Assembly (NCBI RefSeq): GCF_019455385.1 | Contig: NZ_JACOFR010000002.1 | Location: forward strand, 580,735-644,734 | Origin: Bradyrhizobium sp. BR 10289 | GTDB lineage: Bacteria; Pseudomonadota; Alphaproteobacteria; Rhizobiales; Xanthobacteraceae | Length of the DNA stretch: 64,000 nucleotides | Direction of reading: 5' to 3' | In this document: positions 9,398-17,909 of the stretch, one piece after another | Layout of the letters: each line of letters starts with the position of its first letter | Numbering within the stretch: the stretch's first letter is position 1 | Position numbers and translations under genes: made by a program | The notes under the pieces: generated by a model | The model's input: only the letters and a program-made list of their open reading frames with translations | Told to the model about the DNA's origin: nothing | Database searches by the model: none

Positions 9398-9420
9398 GGG
9401 GCCCTTTGGCCCCGTTTTTA
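9398..9420 (+). terminator. Intrinsic terminator after rpmG
   Basis: A perfect six-base stem GGGGCC / GGCCCC with loop CTTT is followed by GTTTTTA. This is a classical rho-independent terminator for rpmG. Confidence 0.9.
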
Positions 9421-9537
9421 TTTGGACCACGCCGACCTTCGGTAACAAAGCCCGACCCAAATATCGAGATTGTGGCTCAACAGGACTGGTATCGAGCTTT
9501 CCGACGTCCTCCACCGAGATGGTGCGGCTACCGCCTC

Positions 9538-10521
9538 CTACTTGAACGATATCGTTCCGGAGAACGAGCCGTTCGACGCATTGGCCTCGACAATGTTGTT
9601 GCCGGCCGTCGTTAGAGCGCCGCCCGACAGAGCAGCCAGGCCGGTGACGTTGCCAACGACGGTTGAGCGCTCCAGCCGCACAGTCACGTTGTTGCCGATC
9701 GAGCGGACGCCGAATCCGTTGTTCACGGTCTTGGTGTTGATAACTGTAACCCCGATGGGCGCCCCGCCGACCGAAGTCGTCGCCACCACACCGTCATTGA
9801 CGTTTGACGCGAGAACGCTGTCGGCGATCGTCATGTTCACGCCGCCCGTGCTGTTGCTGCCATCGACAGCGATGCCGAAGAGGCCGCCTGCAACCACGAC
9901 CCTGTTGATAGTGACTCTCGAATTCGCCGTTCCTTGCGGCTTGATGACGATGCCGCCGCCAACCGAATTGCTGCCGCTGTGGAAGATCGTGCTGTCATTG
10001 ATGATGAGATGGCCGCTTCCACTCGATGGAATGAAATTGACGGCAATCGCCGAATTGAAGTTGAAATCAGCAAACTTGCATTGCTCGATTTGCACGATCG
10101 CGCCAGCGCTCACGCTGATGCCAGCTACGCCGAGCACTATGTCCGAGGAGTTGATGGTCAGTCCGCGCAGAGCGACGAAGATGCCGGCTGTGTTGATGCT
10201 AATGCCGTTATCTGGAGCAAACGCACGAACTATTGCGCCGGTTCCGGTGCAGTCAATGGTCACCGAGGTCGAAATCACGAACGGATTGGAGGACACGGGA
10301 TCTGCGCAAGAAATAACGCCCCCGTCCAGCGTTACGGAGAGTGCGGATGCAAACGACGCGCATGGCGCAGTACGCTGGCAAAAGGTGGCGGTGTTGGCGT
10401 CGTTACCGGTTCCCGAAACCCAAGTTGAGCGAGAGCCGTTAGTGGGAACGGCAACAGCCGGCGTAAACGGCCATGATACCGCCAGCAAAGCGAATACGAT
10501 TGCAATGAATGAAACACGCAC
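9538..10521 (-). CDS. Secreted right-handed parallel beta-helix protein
   Basis: A 327-residue exported protein. From the GTG at 10521 it begins with a typical signal peptide (VRVSFIAIVFALLAVSWPFTPAVAV). A pectate-lyase-like repeat region follows, with short strands rich in Asn, Gly, Thr, Val and Ile (for example GIFVALRGLTINSSDIVLGVAGISV and SRVTINRVVVAGGLFGIAV). The GTG start is preferred because AGGAAAGGA lies about 8 bases upstream and it leaves a clean signal peptide; the frame extends further upstream without one. No catalytic residues of a specific lyase were recognised, so adhesion or glycan binding is equally possible. Base composition looks lower in GC than the neighbours. Confidence 0.75.
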   Translation of the reverse strand: MRVSFIAIVFALLAVSWPFTPAVAVPTNGSRSTWVSGTGNDANTATFCQRTAPCASFASALSVTLDGGVISCADPVSSNPFVISTSVTIDCTGTGAIVRAFAPDNGISINTAGIFVALRGLTINSSDIVLGVAGISVSAGAIVQIEQCKFADFNFNSAIAVNFIPSSGSGHLIINDSTIFHSGSNSVGGGIVIKPQGTANSRVTINRVVVAGGLFGIAVDGSNSTGGVNMTIADSVLASNVNDGVVATTSVGGAPIGVTVINTKTVNNGFGVRSIGNNVTVRLERSTVVGNVTGLAALSGGALTTAGNNIVEANASNGSFSGTISFK

Positions 10522-10928
10522 GATGAAATTCCTTTCCTCTGCCGGGCGAGTTGGCGGAATTGACAGAAAGGCCGAGAGGTCGCGCACTCGCGCGTTCAAT
10601 GAAAATGCAAAGAACCAAAAAGCGAGAGCGGAAATTCCCTCAGCCCACCGGAGCATACCATCGGGCGGACCACCTGCAAGCTCGACGACTAAGCGCTTAC
10701 TTTTTGATCAGCGACGGCGAAATAACGCGAGCCGTTAAAGAACAATCTGTTTCGAGGCCGACGAGCATGCCTCGGATCAAAGGCCGCCGATCACAACCAG
10801 GCCGCGCGGCGCCCGCGGGCTGCGCCTTCCGCTGCCTGTCAGGCGAATGTCGTCGCGTCGTAGCCTTCAAAGAAATGCCCGGCCGCAATGCGACCGGGCA
10901 AGTTCGCTGGAACGGGATGCCGAAAGGC
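10522..10928. other. Intergenic region (407 bases), no gene
   Basis: It holds the upstream region of the beta-helix gene and, at its right end, the terminator hairpin of the outer-membrane protein gene. I see no credible coding sequence; the longer frames crossing it have no conserved-looking residues. Confidence 0.6.
10876..10900 (-). terminator. Predicted terminator of the outer-membrane protein gene
   Basis: TGCCCGG (10876-10882) pairs with CCGGGCA (10894-10900), and the inner bases CGC/GCG extend the stem across one mismatch. On the minus strand it is followed by TTTCTTTG. It lies about 30 bases after the stop of the gene at 10929-11681. Confidence 0.7.
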
Positions 10929-11681
10929 CTAGTAGCGTCCGCCGAAAGCACCGCCGAATTTGTAGTTCAGACGAACCGTGACCAGGTCGACGTCCTGACG
11001 GATGCGATCCGCCCCGAAGGCCACGCCCGCAGGCGTGGTGAAGTTGAGCGTACGGTCCTGCATGAACAGATGATCGTATTCGACGCCGGCCGACCAGCCG
11101 GGTGCAAATCCGTATTCCAGTCCCACGCCGACCGTGCCACCCCATCGGGTGTCGTCACCGGTGCTGGCCAGCTGAGCGCCGGTTGCGGTCGAGTAGATCC
11201 GGTTCCGATTGTCGGTCACGGCTGCACCGCCCTTGACGTAGAACAGAACGTTGTTCGTGGCCCAGCCGACCTGACCGGTGAAGAGACCGAACGCATTGAT
11301 GCGGGAATCATTTCTGAAACCGGGTCCGAACAGCGTGCTCAAATTGCTGCCGCGCAGGTCGGCCCAATCGCCCTGTGCTTCGAGGCCGAACACCCAAGTG
11401 CCGGTCTGCCAACGATATCCGACCTGACCGCCAGCAACGGCGCCGGTGGCATCGTGCGAACCTTCGGGGCCGACCGCGAACGGCGCCACCGAATCCCAGC
11501 TGTTGCGGCTCGAGCCCCAACCACCGTTGGCGCCAATGTAGAAGCCGCTCCAGTCGTACACAGTAGCGACCGCCGCTGGAGGCGCCTTGGTGTAAGGACG
11601 GGCCGCCATATCAGCGGCGCCGGCGGGCGCTGACAGGCCGAAGGCCAGTGCGCCGGCGGCAAAAACCAGACGTTTATTCAT
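10929..11681 (-). CDS. Outer membrane beta-barrel protein (Omp25/31 family)
   Basis: A 250-residue outer-membrane protein. It has a signal peptide (MNKRLVFAAGALAFGLSAPAGA, cleavage before ADMAARPYTKAP), then the hallmark YDWSGFYIGANGGWG. Alternating strands follow (VAGGQVGYRWQTGTWVFGLEAQGDWADL) and it ends in an aromatic residue after RLNYKFGGAFGGRY. This is the Omp25/31/RopB-type surface protein abundant in rhizobia. The ATG at 11681 has GAGGAG 7 bases upstream. It lies in its own unit, with a terminator hairpin downstream and a 390-base divergent upstream region. Confidence 0.92.
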   Translation of the reverse strand: MNKRLVFAAGALAFGLSAPAGAADMAARPYTKAPPAAVATVYDWSGFYIGANGGWGSSRNSWDSVAPFAVGPEGSHDATGAVAGGQVGYRWQTGTWVFGLEAQGDWADLRGSNLSTLFGPGFRNDSRINAFGLFTGQVGWATNNVLFYVKGGAAVTDNRNRIYSTATGAQLASTGDDTRWGGTVGVGLEYGFAPGWSAGVEYDHLFMQDRTLNFTTPAGVAFGADRIRQDVDLVTVRLNYKFGGAFGGRY

Positions 11682-12071
11682 ATCAGTGTCTCCTCGAAGG
11701 AAAGTTGAAAGCACGGCTTGTTGGCCCCCTGCCGCGTGAAACCTAGGTGGCTCCACTCACCGTTGCTGTAGCGAGGCCGCAACACTGCCAATGGCGGGCC
11801 GACTTGTTTGATGCAGATTAAGTTTGGTTCCGCTGGAACCAGCAAAGGATCAGGCGGGGATCGGCGGCGGCGACAAAGCGAGCGAGGGCCGATCCTTTGG
11901 ACCGAGGATCGCTCCACCTCTCGCACGTCGATGGCGCCGGCGTGCCTCTCTTTCCATCGCTCATTCCATCGGAGGACGACGTGTGCGCTGCGTCACGGAT
12001 GTCCGCGTCAGGCACGGCTATCACTCATCCCACGACGACAATCTGCTGCAAAACAAACAAACGGGTGGACC
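11682..12071. other. Intergenic region (390 bases) between divergent envelope genes
   Basis: Presumably carries promoters for both the outer-membrane protein (minus) and the proline/valine-rich exported protein (plus). It contains a 7-base inverted repeat, TGGTTCC (11825-11831) / GGAACCA (11835-11841), separated by GCT, which could be an operator. No conserved open reading frame is apparent. Confidence 0.5.
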
Positions 12072-12650
12072 ATGACGAAGACAGCGATGATCACGAAGAT
12101 GGCGGCCGCGATGGTGTTGGCGAGCGTGGCGGCAGGTATCACGAGCAATTCCGCGCAGGCCGGCTGGGGTTCGGAGGGACAGTACGGCAATGCGCCCCAG
12201 GGCAGGCCTCAGATGGGCCCCCACTTCGGCGGTTATGGCGGCAATGGCGGCCAGCGCCCTGCCATCCTCGTCCCGAGTCCGCGGCCGATGCCGCCGCAAG
12301 TCGCTGTCTATCCGCGCCCCGCGCCGCCCCCGGTCTATGTGCCGCCGCAGGTGGTCGTCAGGCCGGTGCCCGTGCCGGTCGTCGTCAACAAGCCGGTGTA
12401 TGTCCCGACCGCGCCGGTGGTGAAGGAGACGGTCGTCGTCCAGCGGCCCGCGACCGTGGTTGCGAGCACGCCGGCGCCCGTCGTGGCGGCAGCCCCGGCG
12501 CCGGTCGTCAACAACAATTGCAACTGCCTCGTGAAGGAATATCCCCAGGCCGGCGTCGTGGTGTTCAGGGATATCTGCACCAAGGAGAGCGCGACCTACA
12601 GCAACCTGCCGCAGCAGACCTCGCAGGTCGTGCTGCCGCCGACCCAGTAA
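12072..12650 (+). CDS. Exported proline/valine-rich protein (hypothetical)
   Basis: A 192-residue exported protein with a signal peptide (about residues 1-30, AAAMVLASVAAGITSNSAQA) and a Gly/Gln/Asn-rich stretch. A long Pro/Val/Ala repeat-like linker follows (residues about 65-150, e.g. PRPAPPPVYVPPQVVVRPVPVPVVV). It ends in a compact domain containing three cysteines (NNNCNCLVKEYPQAGVVVFRDICTKESATY). The architecture suggests a periplasm- or peptidoglycan-spanning stalk with a small disulfide-stabilised head. I do not recognise a named family. The ATG at 12072 was chosen because it starts the signal peptide. Confidence 0.75.
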   Translation: MTKTAMITKMAAAMVLASVAAGITSNSAQAGWGSEGQYGNAPQGRPQMGPHFGGYGGNGGQRPAILVPSPRPMPPQVAVYPRPAPPPVYVPPQVVVRPVPVPVVVNKPVYVPTAPVVKETVVVQRPATVVASTPAPVVAAAPAPVVNNNCNCLVKEYPQAGVVVFRDICTKESATYSNLPQQTSQVVLPPTQ

Positions 12651-12674
12651 TCCCTGGCGGCCGCAAGCGATGAC

Positions 12675-12708
12675 GTCGAACGCGGCAAGAGATCTTGCCG
12701 CGTTCGAC
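12675..12708. repeat. Perfect 15-bp inverted repeat (hairpin)
   Basis: GTCGAACGCGGCAAG (12675-12689) and its exact complement (12694-12708) flank a four-base loop AGAT. It lies 25 bases after the stop of the proline/valine-rich protein gene. No T-tract follows on the plus strand, so it may be a stabilising or rho-assisted 3' structure or a protein-binding palindrome, rather than a classical terminator. Confidence 0.75.
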
Positions 12709-12890
12709 TTACTCCTGCGCGAGCTCGCGGAGCTTGTCCGCATCGTCGCAGGCCAGCCAGAAGGTCGGCATCCGAAACCCTTCACAGAAACGGTCGCAAG
12801 GATCCGTGATAAATAGCCCCTTGCGGGAGCGACATCGCGCTCTGCCGCAATTCGCTGACCCACGAGCGTGGAGGACTGCCGAGCCATGGG
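12709..12890 (-). pseudogene. Possible gene remnant (C-terminal fragment, no start)
   Basis: On the minus strand an open frame ends in KGLFITDPCDRFCEGFRMP followed by TFWLACDDADKLRELAQE and a stop at 12709-12711. The residue pattern (Cys pairs, mixed hydrophobic and charged) looks protein-like, but there is no start codon before an upstream stop, only an internal Met 20 codons from the end. It may be a decayed 3' end. No family is recognised. Confidence 0.25.
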
Positions 12891-13326
12891 AATAACGGTA
12901 GATAGATTACCTGCTGGCGGCTTCGCTCGGCTTGTACCCGAGTTCGACGTGTTTGACCTGGAACGCAGCAAGTCTTTTTGGTGCGATATACTTGGCTTCC
13001 AGATTGCCTATCAAAGGCCTGAGAATCTCTTCATGTACATCGAGCTACAGGGAGCGCAGGTCATGCTGAATCAAACAAATGGCAACTGGGAAACGGGGCC
13101 TCTGGAACGGCCGTTAGGGCGCGGGATCAATTTCCAAATCTTTGTCGACTCTGTTGCTCCTCTTCTCAACGCATTGAAACAGCACAACTGGGCTCTCTTC
13201 AGAGAGTGTCACGACGCATGGTACCGGATCGCAGGCGAGGAGCGCGGCAACAGGCAATTCCTGGTGCAGGATCCAGACGGCTATCTCCTCCGTTTTGCGC
13301 AAGACTTGGGAGTGAGAACTCGCTGA
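12886..13326 (+). CDS. Bleomycin resistance protein / VOC family
   Basis: A 146-residue protein of the vicinal-oxygen-chelate fold. The N-terminal half (LVPEFDVFDLERSKSFWCDILGFQIAYQRPENLFMYIELQGAQVML) and C-terminal QFLVQDPDGYLLRFAQDLG match the bleomycin-binding protein branch. Such proteins sequester metallo-glycopeptide antibiotics rather than hydrolyse them; the true ligand here is unknown. I chose the ATG at 12886 (CCATGGG), six codons inside a longer open frame. The gene appears lower in GC than its surroundings and stands alone, suggesting acquisition. Confidence 0.82.
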   Translation: MGITVDRLPAGGFARLVPEFDVFDLERSKSFWCDILGFQIAYQRPENLFMYIELQGAQVMLNQTNGNWETGPLERPLGRGINFQIFVDSVAPLLNALKQHNWALFRECHDAWYRIAGEERGNRQFLVQDPDGYLLRFAQDLGVRTR

Positions 13327-13463
13327 AGCGCACTTTTCGCGCCCTGCCCGTTCAGGCGAAATTCGCTCGTTTCGATTCAGGCCAGGAGCGGCCGATCACA
13401 ACCGAGCGGCGCGACGTGCGCCGCGCCCGCCCCTGAGCGGACGCTCGCGAGCCATCCTCCCGC

Positions 13464-14702
13464 CTACGCCGCCTTCAACACCGGCGCTGGCGGCTGCGAC
13501 GGCCTGACAAGCGCGAACGCCACCTGGACGATGCCGCCGGCGAGGCCTAACGCCACGCCGATGCGCCATGCCATGGTGTAGGAGCCGAGCGCGTCGTAGA
13601 GCAGCCCTCCCCCATACGCGCCGAGGAAGCTGCCGATCTGGTGGCTCATGAAGGCGAGGCCCTGGATCATCGCCTGCCAGCGCAGACCGAACATCTCGGC
13701 GACGGCGCCTGCGACCAGAGGGCCGACGCCCATCCAGAGGAAGCCCATGATGGCGCCGAACAGCAGCGTCGAGAACGGCGTCGCCGGCAGCATGAAGTAC
13801 CAGGCGAGCGCCAGCGAGCGCAGGATGTAGATGCCTCCTAACAGCGCCAGCTTGTTCCAGCGCTGGCCGGCCCAGCCGAAGAACAGCGAGCCCAGCACGT
13901 TGAAGCCGCCGATCATGCCGAGCGTCTGCGCGCTCAGCATCGGATCGAGGCCGCAGATGGCGAGATAGGACGGCAGATGCGTGGTGAGAAACACCAGCTG
14001 CATGCCGCAGACGAGATAGGCGCAGGTCATCACCACGAAGGGGACGTTGCCGAACGCCGCCTTCGCCACCGATGCAGCCGTGGCATCGCCGATATCATCG
14101 GCGGCGGGCTTGGGTAGCGGAATGGCGTCGACGCGGCCGGCATACCACGCGGCGGGAATCATCAGCACCGACATGATGACGAAGCCGGCAAGCCCGATGC
14201 GCCAGCCAAAACCTTCGTTGAGCATCTGCCCGATCGGCGCCGACAAGAGCGCACCGAGCGAGCCGGCGCCAGAGACGATGCCGAGCACGGTCGAGCGCAC
14301 CGTTGCGGGCACCGCTCGCGCAGCCACCGACATCGCGATCGCGGCCGCGGTGCAGGCGAGCGACGTCCCGATCAGCACACCGGCGCCGATCATGATGCTG
14401 ACGAGACCGCCCGCGGTCGCCATCAAAATGAGGCCGACAATGTACATCAGCGCGCCCACAATCATGATCGGACGGAAGCCGTAGCGCACCGTTATCGCGC
14501 CTGCGAGCGGCTGCAAGAAGCCCCAGGCGAGGTTTTGCACGGCCAGCGCCAGCGTGAAATCCGAGATCGAGATGTGGATGTCACGCGTCAGCGGCTGCAT
14601 GAAGATGCCGAGCGACTGCCGCAGCCCCATGCTCAGCGTCAGCATGATCGAGGCGCCGATCAGGATGGGCAATGTCGGACGCAGGACCTGCAACAGGGGC
14701 AT
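13464..14702 (-). CDS. MFS transporter (12 TM, regulated efflux or uptake)
   Basis: A 412-residue Major Facilitator Superfamily permease with twelve predicted transmembrane segments. Motifs include VRYGFRP in the TM2-3 loop and the VSGAGSLGALLSAPIGQML segment in TM5. It starts at the ATG 14702 (MPLLQVLRP); a longer start nine codons upstream is possible. It is divergent from a TetR regulator 130 bases away, with a palindromic operator between them, so it is very likely the regulator's target. The substrate is unknown. The closest general type is the YbfB/OFA-like single-domain MFS group, an inference from length and motif pattern only. Confidence 0.88.
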   Translation of the reverse strand: MPLLQVLRPTLPILIGASIMLTLSMGLRQSLGIFMQPLTRDIHISISDFTLALAVQNLAWGFLQPLAGAITVRYGFRPIMIVGALMYIVGLILMATAGGLVSIMIGAGVLIGTSLACTAAAIAMSVAARAVPATVRSTVLGIVSGAGSLGALLSAPIGQMLNEGFGWRIGLAGFVIMSVLMIPAAWYAGRVDAIPLPKPAADDIGDATAASVAKAAFGNVPFVVMTCAYLVCGMQLVFLTTHLPSYLAICGLDPMLSAQTLGMIGGFNVLGSLFFGWAGQRWNKLALLGGIYILRSLALAWYFMLPATPFSTLLFGAIMGFLWMGVGPLVAGAVAEMFGLRWQAMIQGLAFMSHQIGSFLGAYGGGLLYDALGSYTMAWRIGVALGLAGGIVQVAFALVRPSQPPAPVLKAA

Positions 14703-14764
14703 TTTTGTTCTCCCTCGGGCGCGCGGCACGCGTGCCGCCGTCTGCGATTCTCGATGATTTTAGT

Positions 14765-14780
14765 TACACAGACCTGTGTA
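14765..14780. promoter_or_regulatory. Putative TetR operator between MFS and tetR genes
   Basis: A perfect 7-base inverted repeat, TACACAG (14765-14771) and CTGTGTA (14774-14780), separated by AC. It sits in the 130-base gap between the divergent MFS and TetR genes, close to both starts. TetR dimers typically bind such palindromes. Confidence 0.7.
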
Positions 14781-14832
14781 CTTAGGCTATGAAAGGTCCA
14801 AGCTGTCAAGCGAACAGGATGCGCACAATCGC

Positions 14833-15441
14833 ATGGCTCCCCCGACGACCCCACAGACGATGAAAGAGCGGATTCTCGAGACCGCCGACAAGCTGTTCTA
14901 TCTGCAAGGCATTCGCGCCATCGGCGTCGACACCATTGCGGCCGAGGTCCGGATCTCCAAGCGCACGCTCTACAACCACTTCCCGTCCAAGGACGCGCTG
15001 ATCGCGGCTTATCTCGAGCGCCGCTTCGTCCACACCCGCCCCTCCGACAAGCCGCCGGCCGAGCAGATCCTGGCGACGTTCGATTCGCTGGAGCGGCGTT
15101 TTGCGGCGAAAGATTTTCGCGGCTGCCCGTTCGTCAATGCGGTCGCCGAGCTCGGCCCCGCCGATCGCGCGGTGAAGAAGATCGCGATCGCCTTCAAGGA
15201 AAGCCGCCGCGTCTGGTTTCGCGACCGGCTGAACGAGCTGGGTGTTGCGAGTGCGGATGCGCTGGCGACGCAGCTGGTGCTGCTGGTCGACGGCTCCATC
15301 GCGCAGGACCTCGTGCGTGACGATCCCGCGATGGCCCGCGCGGCGAAGGAAGCGGCCAAGGTGCTGTTGCGCAATGCGGGGGTCGATGTGGGCAGTGATG
15401 CGAAGCCGGCACCTGTGAAGGGCAAGCGCGCGCCACAATAA
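14833..15441 (+). CDS. TetR/AcrR family transcriptional regulator
   Basis: A 202-residue repressor. The N-terminal helix-turn-helix is plain (MKERILETADKLFYLQGIRAIGVDTIAAEVRISKRTLYNHF, residues about 10-51). It is followed by a ligand-binding domain with a FRGCPFVNAVAELG segment typical of the TetR_C_11-like group. The ATG at 14833 was chosen because the HTH follows directly; an upstream in-frame ATG at 14776 would overlap the operator. It probably represses itself and the divergent MFS transporter through the palindrome at 14765-14780. Confidence 0.92.
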   Translation: MAPPTTPQTMKERILETADKLFYLQGIRAIGVDTIAAEVRISKRTLYNHFPSKDALIAAYLERRFVHTRPSDKPPAEQILATFDSLERRFAAKDFRGCPFVNAVAELGPADRAVKKIAIAFKESRRVWFRDRLNELGVASADALATQLVLLVDGSIAQDLVRDDPAMARAAKEAAKVLLRNAGVDVGSDAKPAPVKGKRAPQ

Positions 15442-15466
15442 TCGCTGTCGCCATATTCCTCGGTGT

Positions 15467-15566
15467 CGTCACCCGCGAAAGCGGGTGATCCAGTATTCCA
15501 GAGGCAGTTGTGATTGAATCGAAAAGCCGCGGCGTACTGGATTCCCCGCCTACGCGGGGAATGACA
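15467..15566. repeat. Long palindromic intergenic repeat (CCCGC type)
   Basis: A left hairpin (CACCCGCGAAAGCGGGTGA) and a right hairpin (TCCCCGCCTACGCGGGGA) are each self-complementary. Their outer arms, ATCCAGTA and TACTGGAT, are complementary to each other. Situated between convergent tetR and pleD, where it may limit read-through. Confidence 0.65.
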
Positions 15567-15601
15567 GCGGAGTTTATGGCGCTAGCGACTGCACACGACT
15601 A

Positions 15602-16975
15602 TCACGCCGCGTGCGACACCACCCGGTTGCGGCCGTCGTGCTTGGCGCGATAGAGCGCGGTGTCGGCGCGCTTGAGGACGTCGGCAACGGCCTCGCCCTT
15701 CTGCTCCAGCGTGGTCAGGCCGATCGAGATCGTGACCTCGATTCGCTTGCTGCCCTTGTGGACGGCAAAGGCCTCGCCCGCGATCGAGCGGCGCAGGCGC
15801 TCGGCGACCATGCCGGCGACGTGCAGATCTGTCTCCGGCATCACGATGACGAACTCCTCGCCGCCGTAACGGCAGGCGAGATCGATGCCGCGGATCGATT
15901 TGCGCACGCGCACCGCGAATTCGCGCAGCACGTCGTCGCCGGCGTCATGGCCGTAATTGTCGTTGATCGACTTGAAATAGTCGATGTCCAGGATCATTAG
16001 CGCCAGCGGCTTGCCGCGCGTGGAGGCCTGCTCGGCGAGCGTCGCCAGATGGCTCTCCATGTAGCGGCGATTGTGCAGGCCGGTGAGCGCGTCGGTGATC
16101 GCCATCTCGATCGAGTTCTGCACGTTGTCGCGCAGATGATCGGTGTAGCGGCGGCGGCGAATCTGGGTGCGGGCGCGCGCCAGGAGCTCGGTCTTGTCGA
16201 TCGGGCGCAAGAGATAGTCGTTGACGCCGATCTCGAGCCCACGAAGCAGCCGCGTCGAGTTCTCGGGGTCGGCGATGGCGAGGATCGGCACGTGGCGCGT
16301 GCGCTCCAGCGAGCGCGCCTGGCTGCAGAGCCTGAGGCCGTCGAAATTGTTGAGGTCGAGCGAGACGATCAAGAGGTCGTAATTGCCCTCGGCGGCGTGA
16401 AACAGCGCTTCGGTCGGGTTCGGCTCGACGTCGATGGTGTGCTCGGCGGCGAGGATCGTCGCCAGTCGCTCATAGGAGGACTCGCGGTCGTCGACCAGCA
16501 GGATGCGACCACCCTTGCCGGTGTCGGCGACGGCGCTGCGCTCGGGCGCCTGCATGCCGATCTCGAGCGAGGTGATGGCGCGCATGCGCAGCTCATCGGT
16601 CATCATCTTCAGCCGCGTCAGCGAGCGCACGCGCGCGATCAGCACGACGTCGGAGACGGGTTTTGTCAGGAAGTCGTCGGCGCCCGCCTCCAGCCCGCGG
16701 TTGCGGTCGGCCGGGCTGTCGAGCGCGGTGACCATGACGACGGGAATGTGATGCGTCGCCGGATCGGTCTTGAGGCGGCGGCAGATCTCGAAGCCGTCCA
16801 TGTCGGGCATCATCACGTCGAGCAGGATGATGTCGCACTCGGCGCGGCGGGCGAGCGCCAGCGCCTCGGTGCCGTTCGAGGCCGTCATCACGTCGAAATA
16901 TTCGGCTGACAGGCGGGCTTCGAGGAGTTTGACGTTGGCAGGAACGTCATCGACAACCAGGATACGCGCGGACAC
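15602..16975 (-). CDS. pleD: PleD-type response regulator, diguanylate cyclase
   Basis: A 457-residue protein that makes cyclic di-GMP. The first receiver domain has the phospho-acceptor Asp at D53 (DIILLDVMMPDMDGFE) and the switch lysine in FLTKPV. The second is a degenerate receiver (residues about 155-270). The C-terminal GGDEF domain has GGEEF near residue 370, with the inhibitory I-site RGID five residues before it, so product feedback is expected. The start is GTG at 16975. divK precedes it by 14 bases, forming the conserved divK-pleD operon. In Caulobacter, PleD drives the motile-to-sessile transition. Confidence 0.96.
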   Translation of the reverse strand: MSARILVVDDVPANVKLLEARLSAEYFDVMTASNGTEALALARRAECDIILLDVMMPDMDGFEICRRLKTDPATHHIPVVMVTALDSPADRNRGLEAGADDFLTKPVSDVVLIARVRSLTRLKMMTDELRMRAITSLEIGMQAPERSAVADTGKGGRILLVDDRESSYERLATILAAEHTIDVEPNPTEALFHAAEGNYDLLIVSLDLNNFDGLRLCSQARSLERTRHVPILAIADPENSTRLLRGLEIGVNDYLLRPIDKTELLARARTQIRRRRYTDHLRDNVQNSIEMAITDALTGLHNRRYMESHLATLAEQASTRGKPLALMILDIDYFKSINDNYGHDAGDDVLREFAVRVRKSIRGIDLACRYGGEEFVIVMPETDLHVAGMVAERLRRSIAGEAFAVHKGSKRIEVTISIGLTTLEQKGEAVADVLKRADTALYRAKHDGRNRVVSHAA

Positions 16976-16989
16976 TGTGAACTCACTTC

Positions 16990-17355
16990 CTATCCGATAA
17001 AACGCCGGACCGTCTCAATGAATTTGCCGACCGAGATCGGCTTGGACAAATAGGCCTCGCAGCCGCCCTCGCGGATGCGCTCTTCGTCGCCCTTCATCGC
17101 GAACGCCGTGACCGCGACGACGGGAATGGCACGCAGCTCCGGATCGTCCTTGATCCAGCGCGTGACTTCGAGACCCGAGACCTGCGGCAGCTGGATATCC
17201 ATCAGCACGAGGTCGGGCCGCATCTTGCGAACGAGGTCGAGCGCCTCATATCCATTGCTGGTGCCGGAGGTCTGGTAGCCGTGCGCCTCCAACAGGTCGC
17301 GGAAGAGCTTCATGTTGAGCTCGTTGTCTTCCACGATCAGGACGGTCTTAGCCAT
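16990..17355 (-). CDS. divK: Single-domain response regulator DivK
   Basis: A 121-residue receiver domain without an output domain. The acidic pocket is ED at residues 9-10, the phospho-acceptor is D53 (LVLMDIQLP), and the conserved Thr/Lys are in [13 protein letters not shown] and YLSKPI. DivK transmits the phosphorylation state from PleC and DivJ to the CckA pathway in alphaproteobacterial cell-cycle control. It is the first gene of the divK-pleD operon; GAGGGCGGG lies upstream of the ATG. Confidence 0.95.
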   Translation of the reverse strand: MAKTVLIVEDNELNMKLFRDLLEAHGYQTSGTSNGYEALDLVRKMRPDLVLMDIQLPQVSGLEVTRWIKDDPELRAIPVVAVTAFAMKGDEERIREGGCEAYLSKPISVGKFIETVRRFIG

Positions 17356-17597
17356 CCCGCCCTCCTGTTGGTCCTGACGACCGATGCATCTGACGCCTCA
17401 GGCGCCGCTTTCCGGCGCTTCGAAAACTGGATTCAAACTAGCCTCGAATTCGCTTGAGTTTCGTTAAACCCAAGGGGCCACTTTCTGCGATGTGGTTTCC
17501 AGTTGCTTGCCCCGGGGTCGCAAGACTCAAGACGGAGACTCGGGCATGATGGTTTCAAAGTAGACACCGAAAGTTAACGGAAAGGCAAACCGACCCC

Positions 17598-17909
17598 TTG
17601 AAAAAGCCTGTTCACAACCCCCGCGAAGTCGCTGAAATCGTTGCGATTCAGGCGCTGTCCTTCGTCGCGGGCGAGCCCGAACGGCTGGGCCTGTTCCTGG
17701 CCGAGACAGGGGTCGGCCCGGAGACCCTGCGGAACGCCGCCTCGGACCCGAATTTCCTCCTCAACGTGCTCGATTTCGTGCTGCGCGATGACGCCACCGT
17801 GAAGGCCTTTGCCAAGGCCGTGGAGCTGCATCCGACCAATATTGCCGCAGCGCGGCAGGTGCTGGGCGACGCGCTCGGCGACCCCTCCTGGGAGCGCGAC
17901 GTGCCGTGA
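17598..17909 (+). CDS. DUF3572 family protein
   Basis: A 103-residue, probably helical protein that fits the alphaproteobacterial DUF3572 family (EIVAIQALSFVAGEPERLGLFLAETGVGPETLR ... NFLLNVLDFVLRDDATVKAFA). The start is TTG at 17598 with GGAAAGG about 12 bases before it. Upstream ATG starts in frame are absent. Its stop overlaps the dinB start (GTGA), so the two are translationally coupled. Function is unknown; the coupling suggests a link to error-prone repair. Confidence 0.82.
   Translation: MKKPVHNPREVAEIVAIQALSFVAGEPERLGLFLAETGVGPETLRNAASDPNFLLNVLDFVLRDDATVKAFAKAVELHPTNIAAARQVLGDALGDPSWERDVP

Noticed and set aside
13360..13390. GTTTCGATTC resembling a tRNA T-loop
   Set aside because: The flanking bases do not form a T-stem or an acceptor stem, so there is no tRNA.
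17356..17597. LexA-type SOS box upstream of DUF3572-dinB
   Set aside because: No GTTC-N7-GTTC or GAAC-N7-GAAC pattern was found in this stretch.
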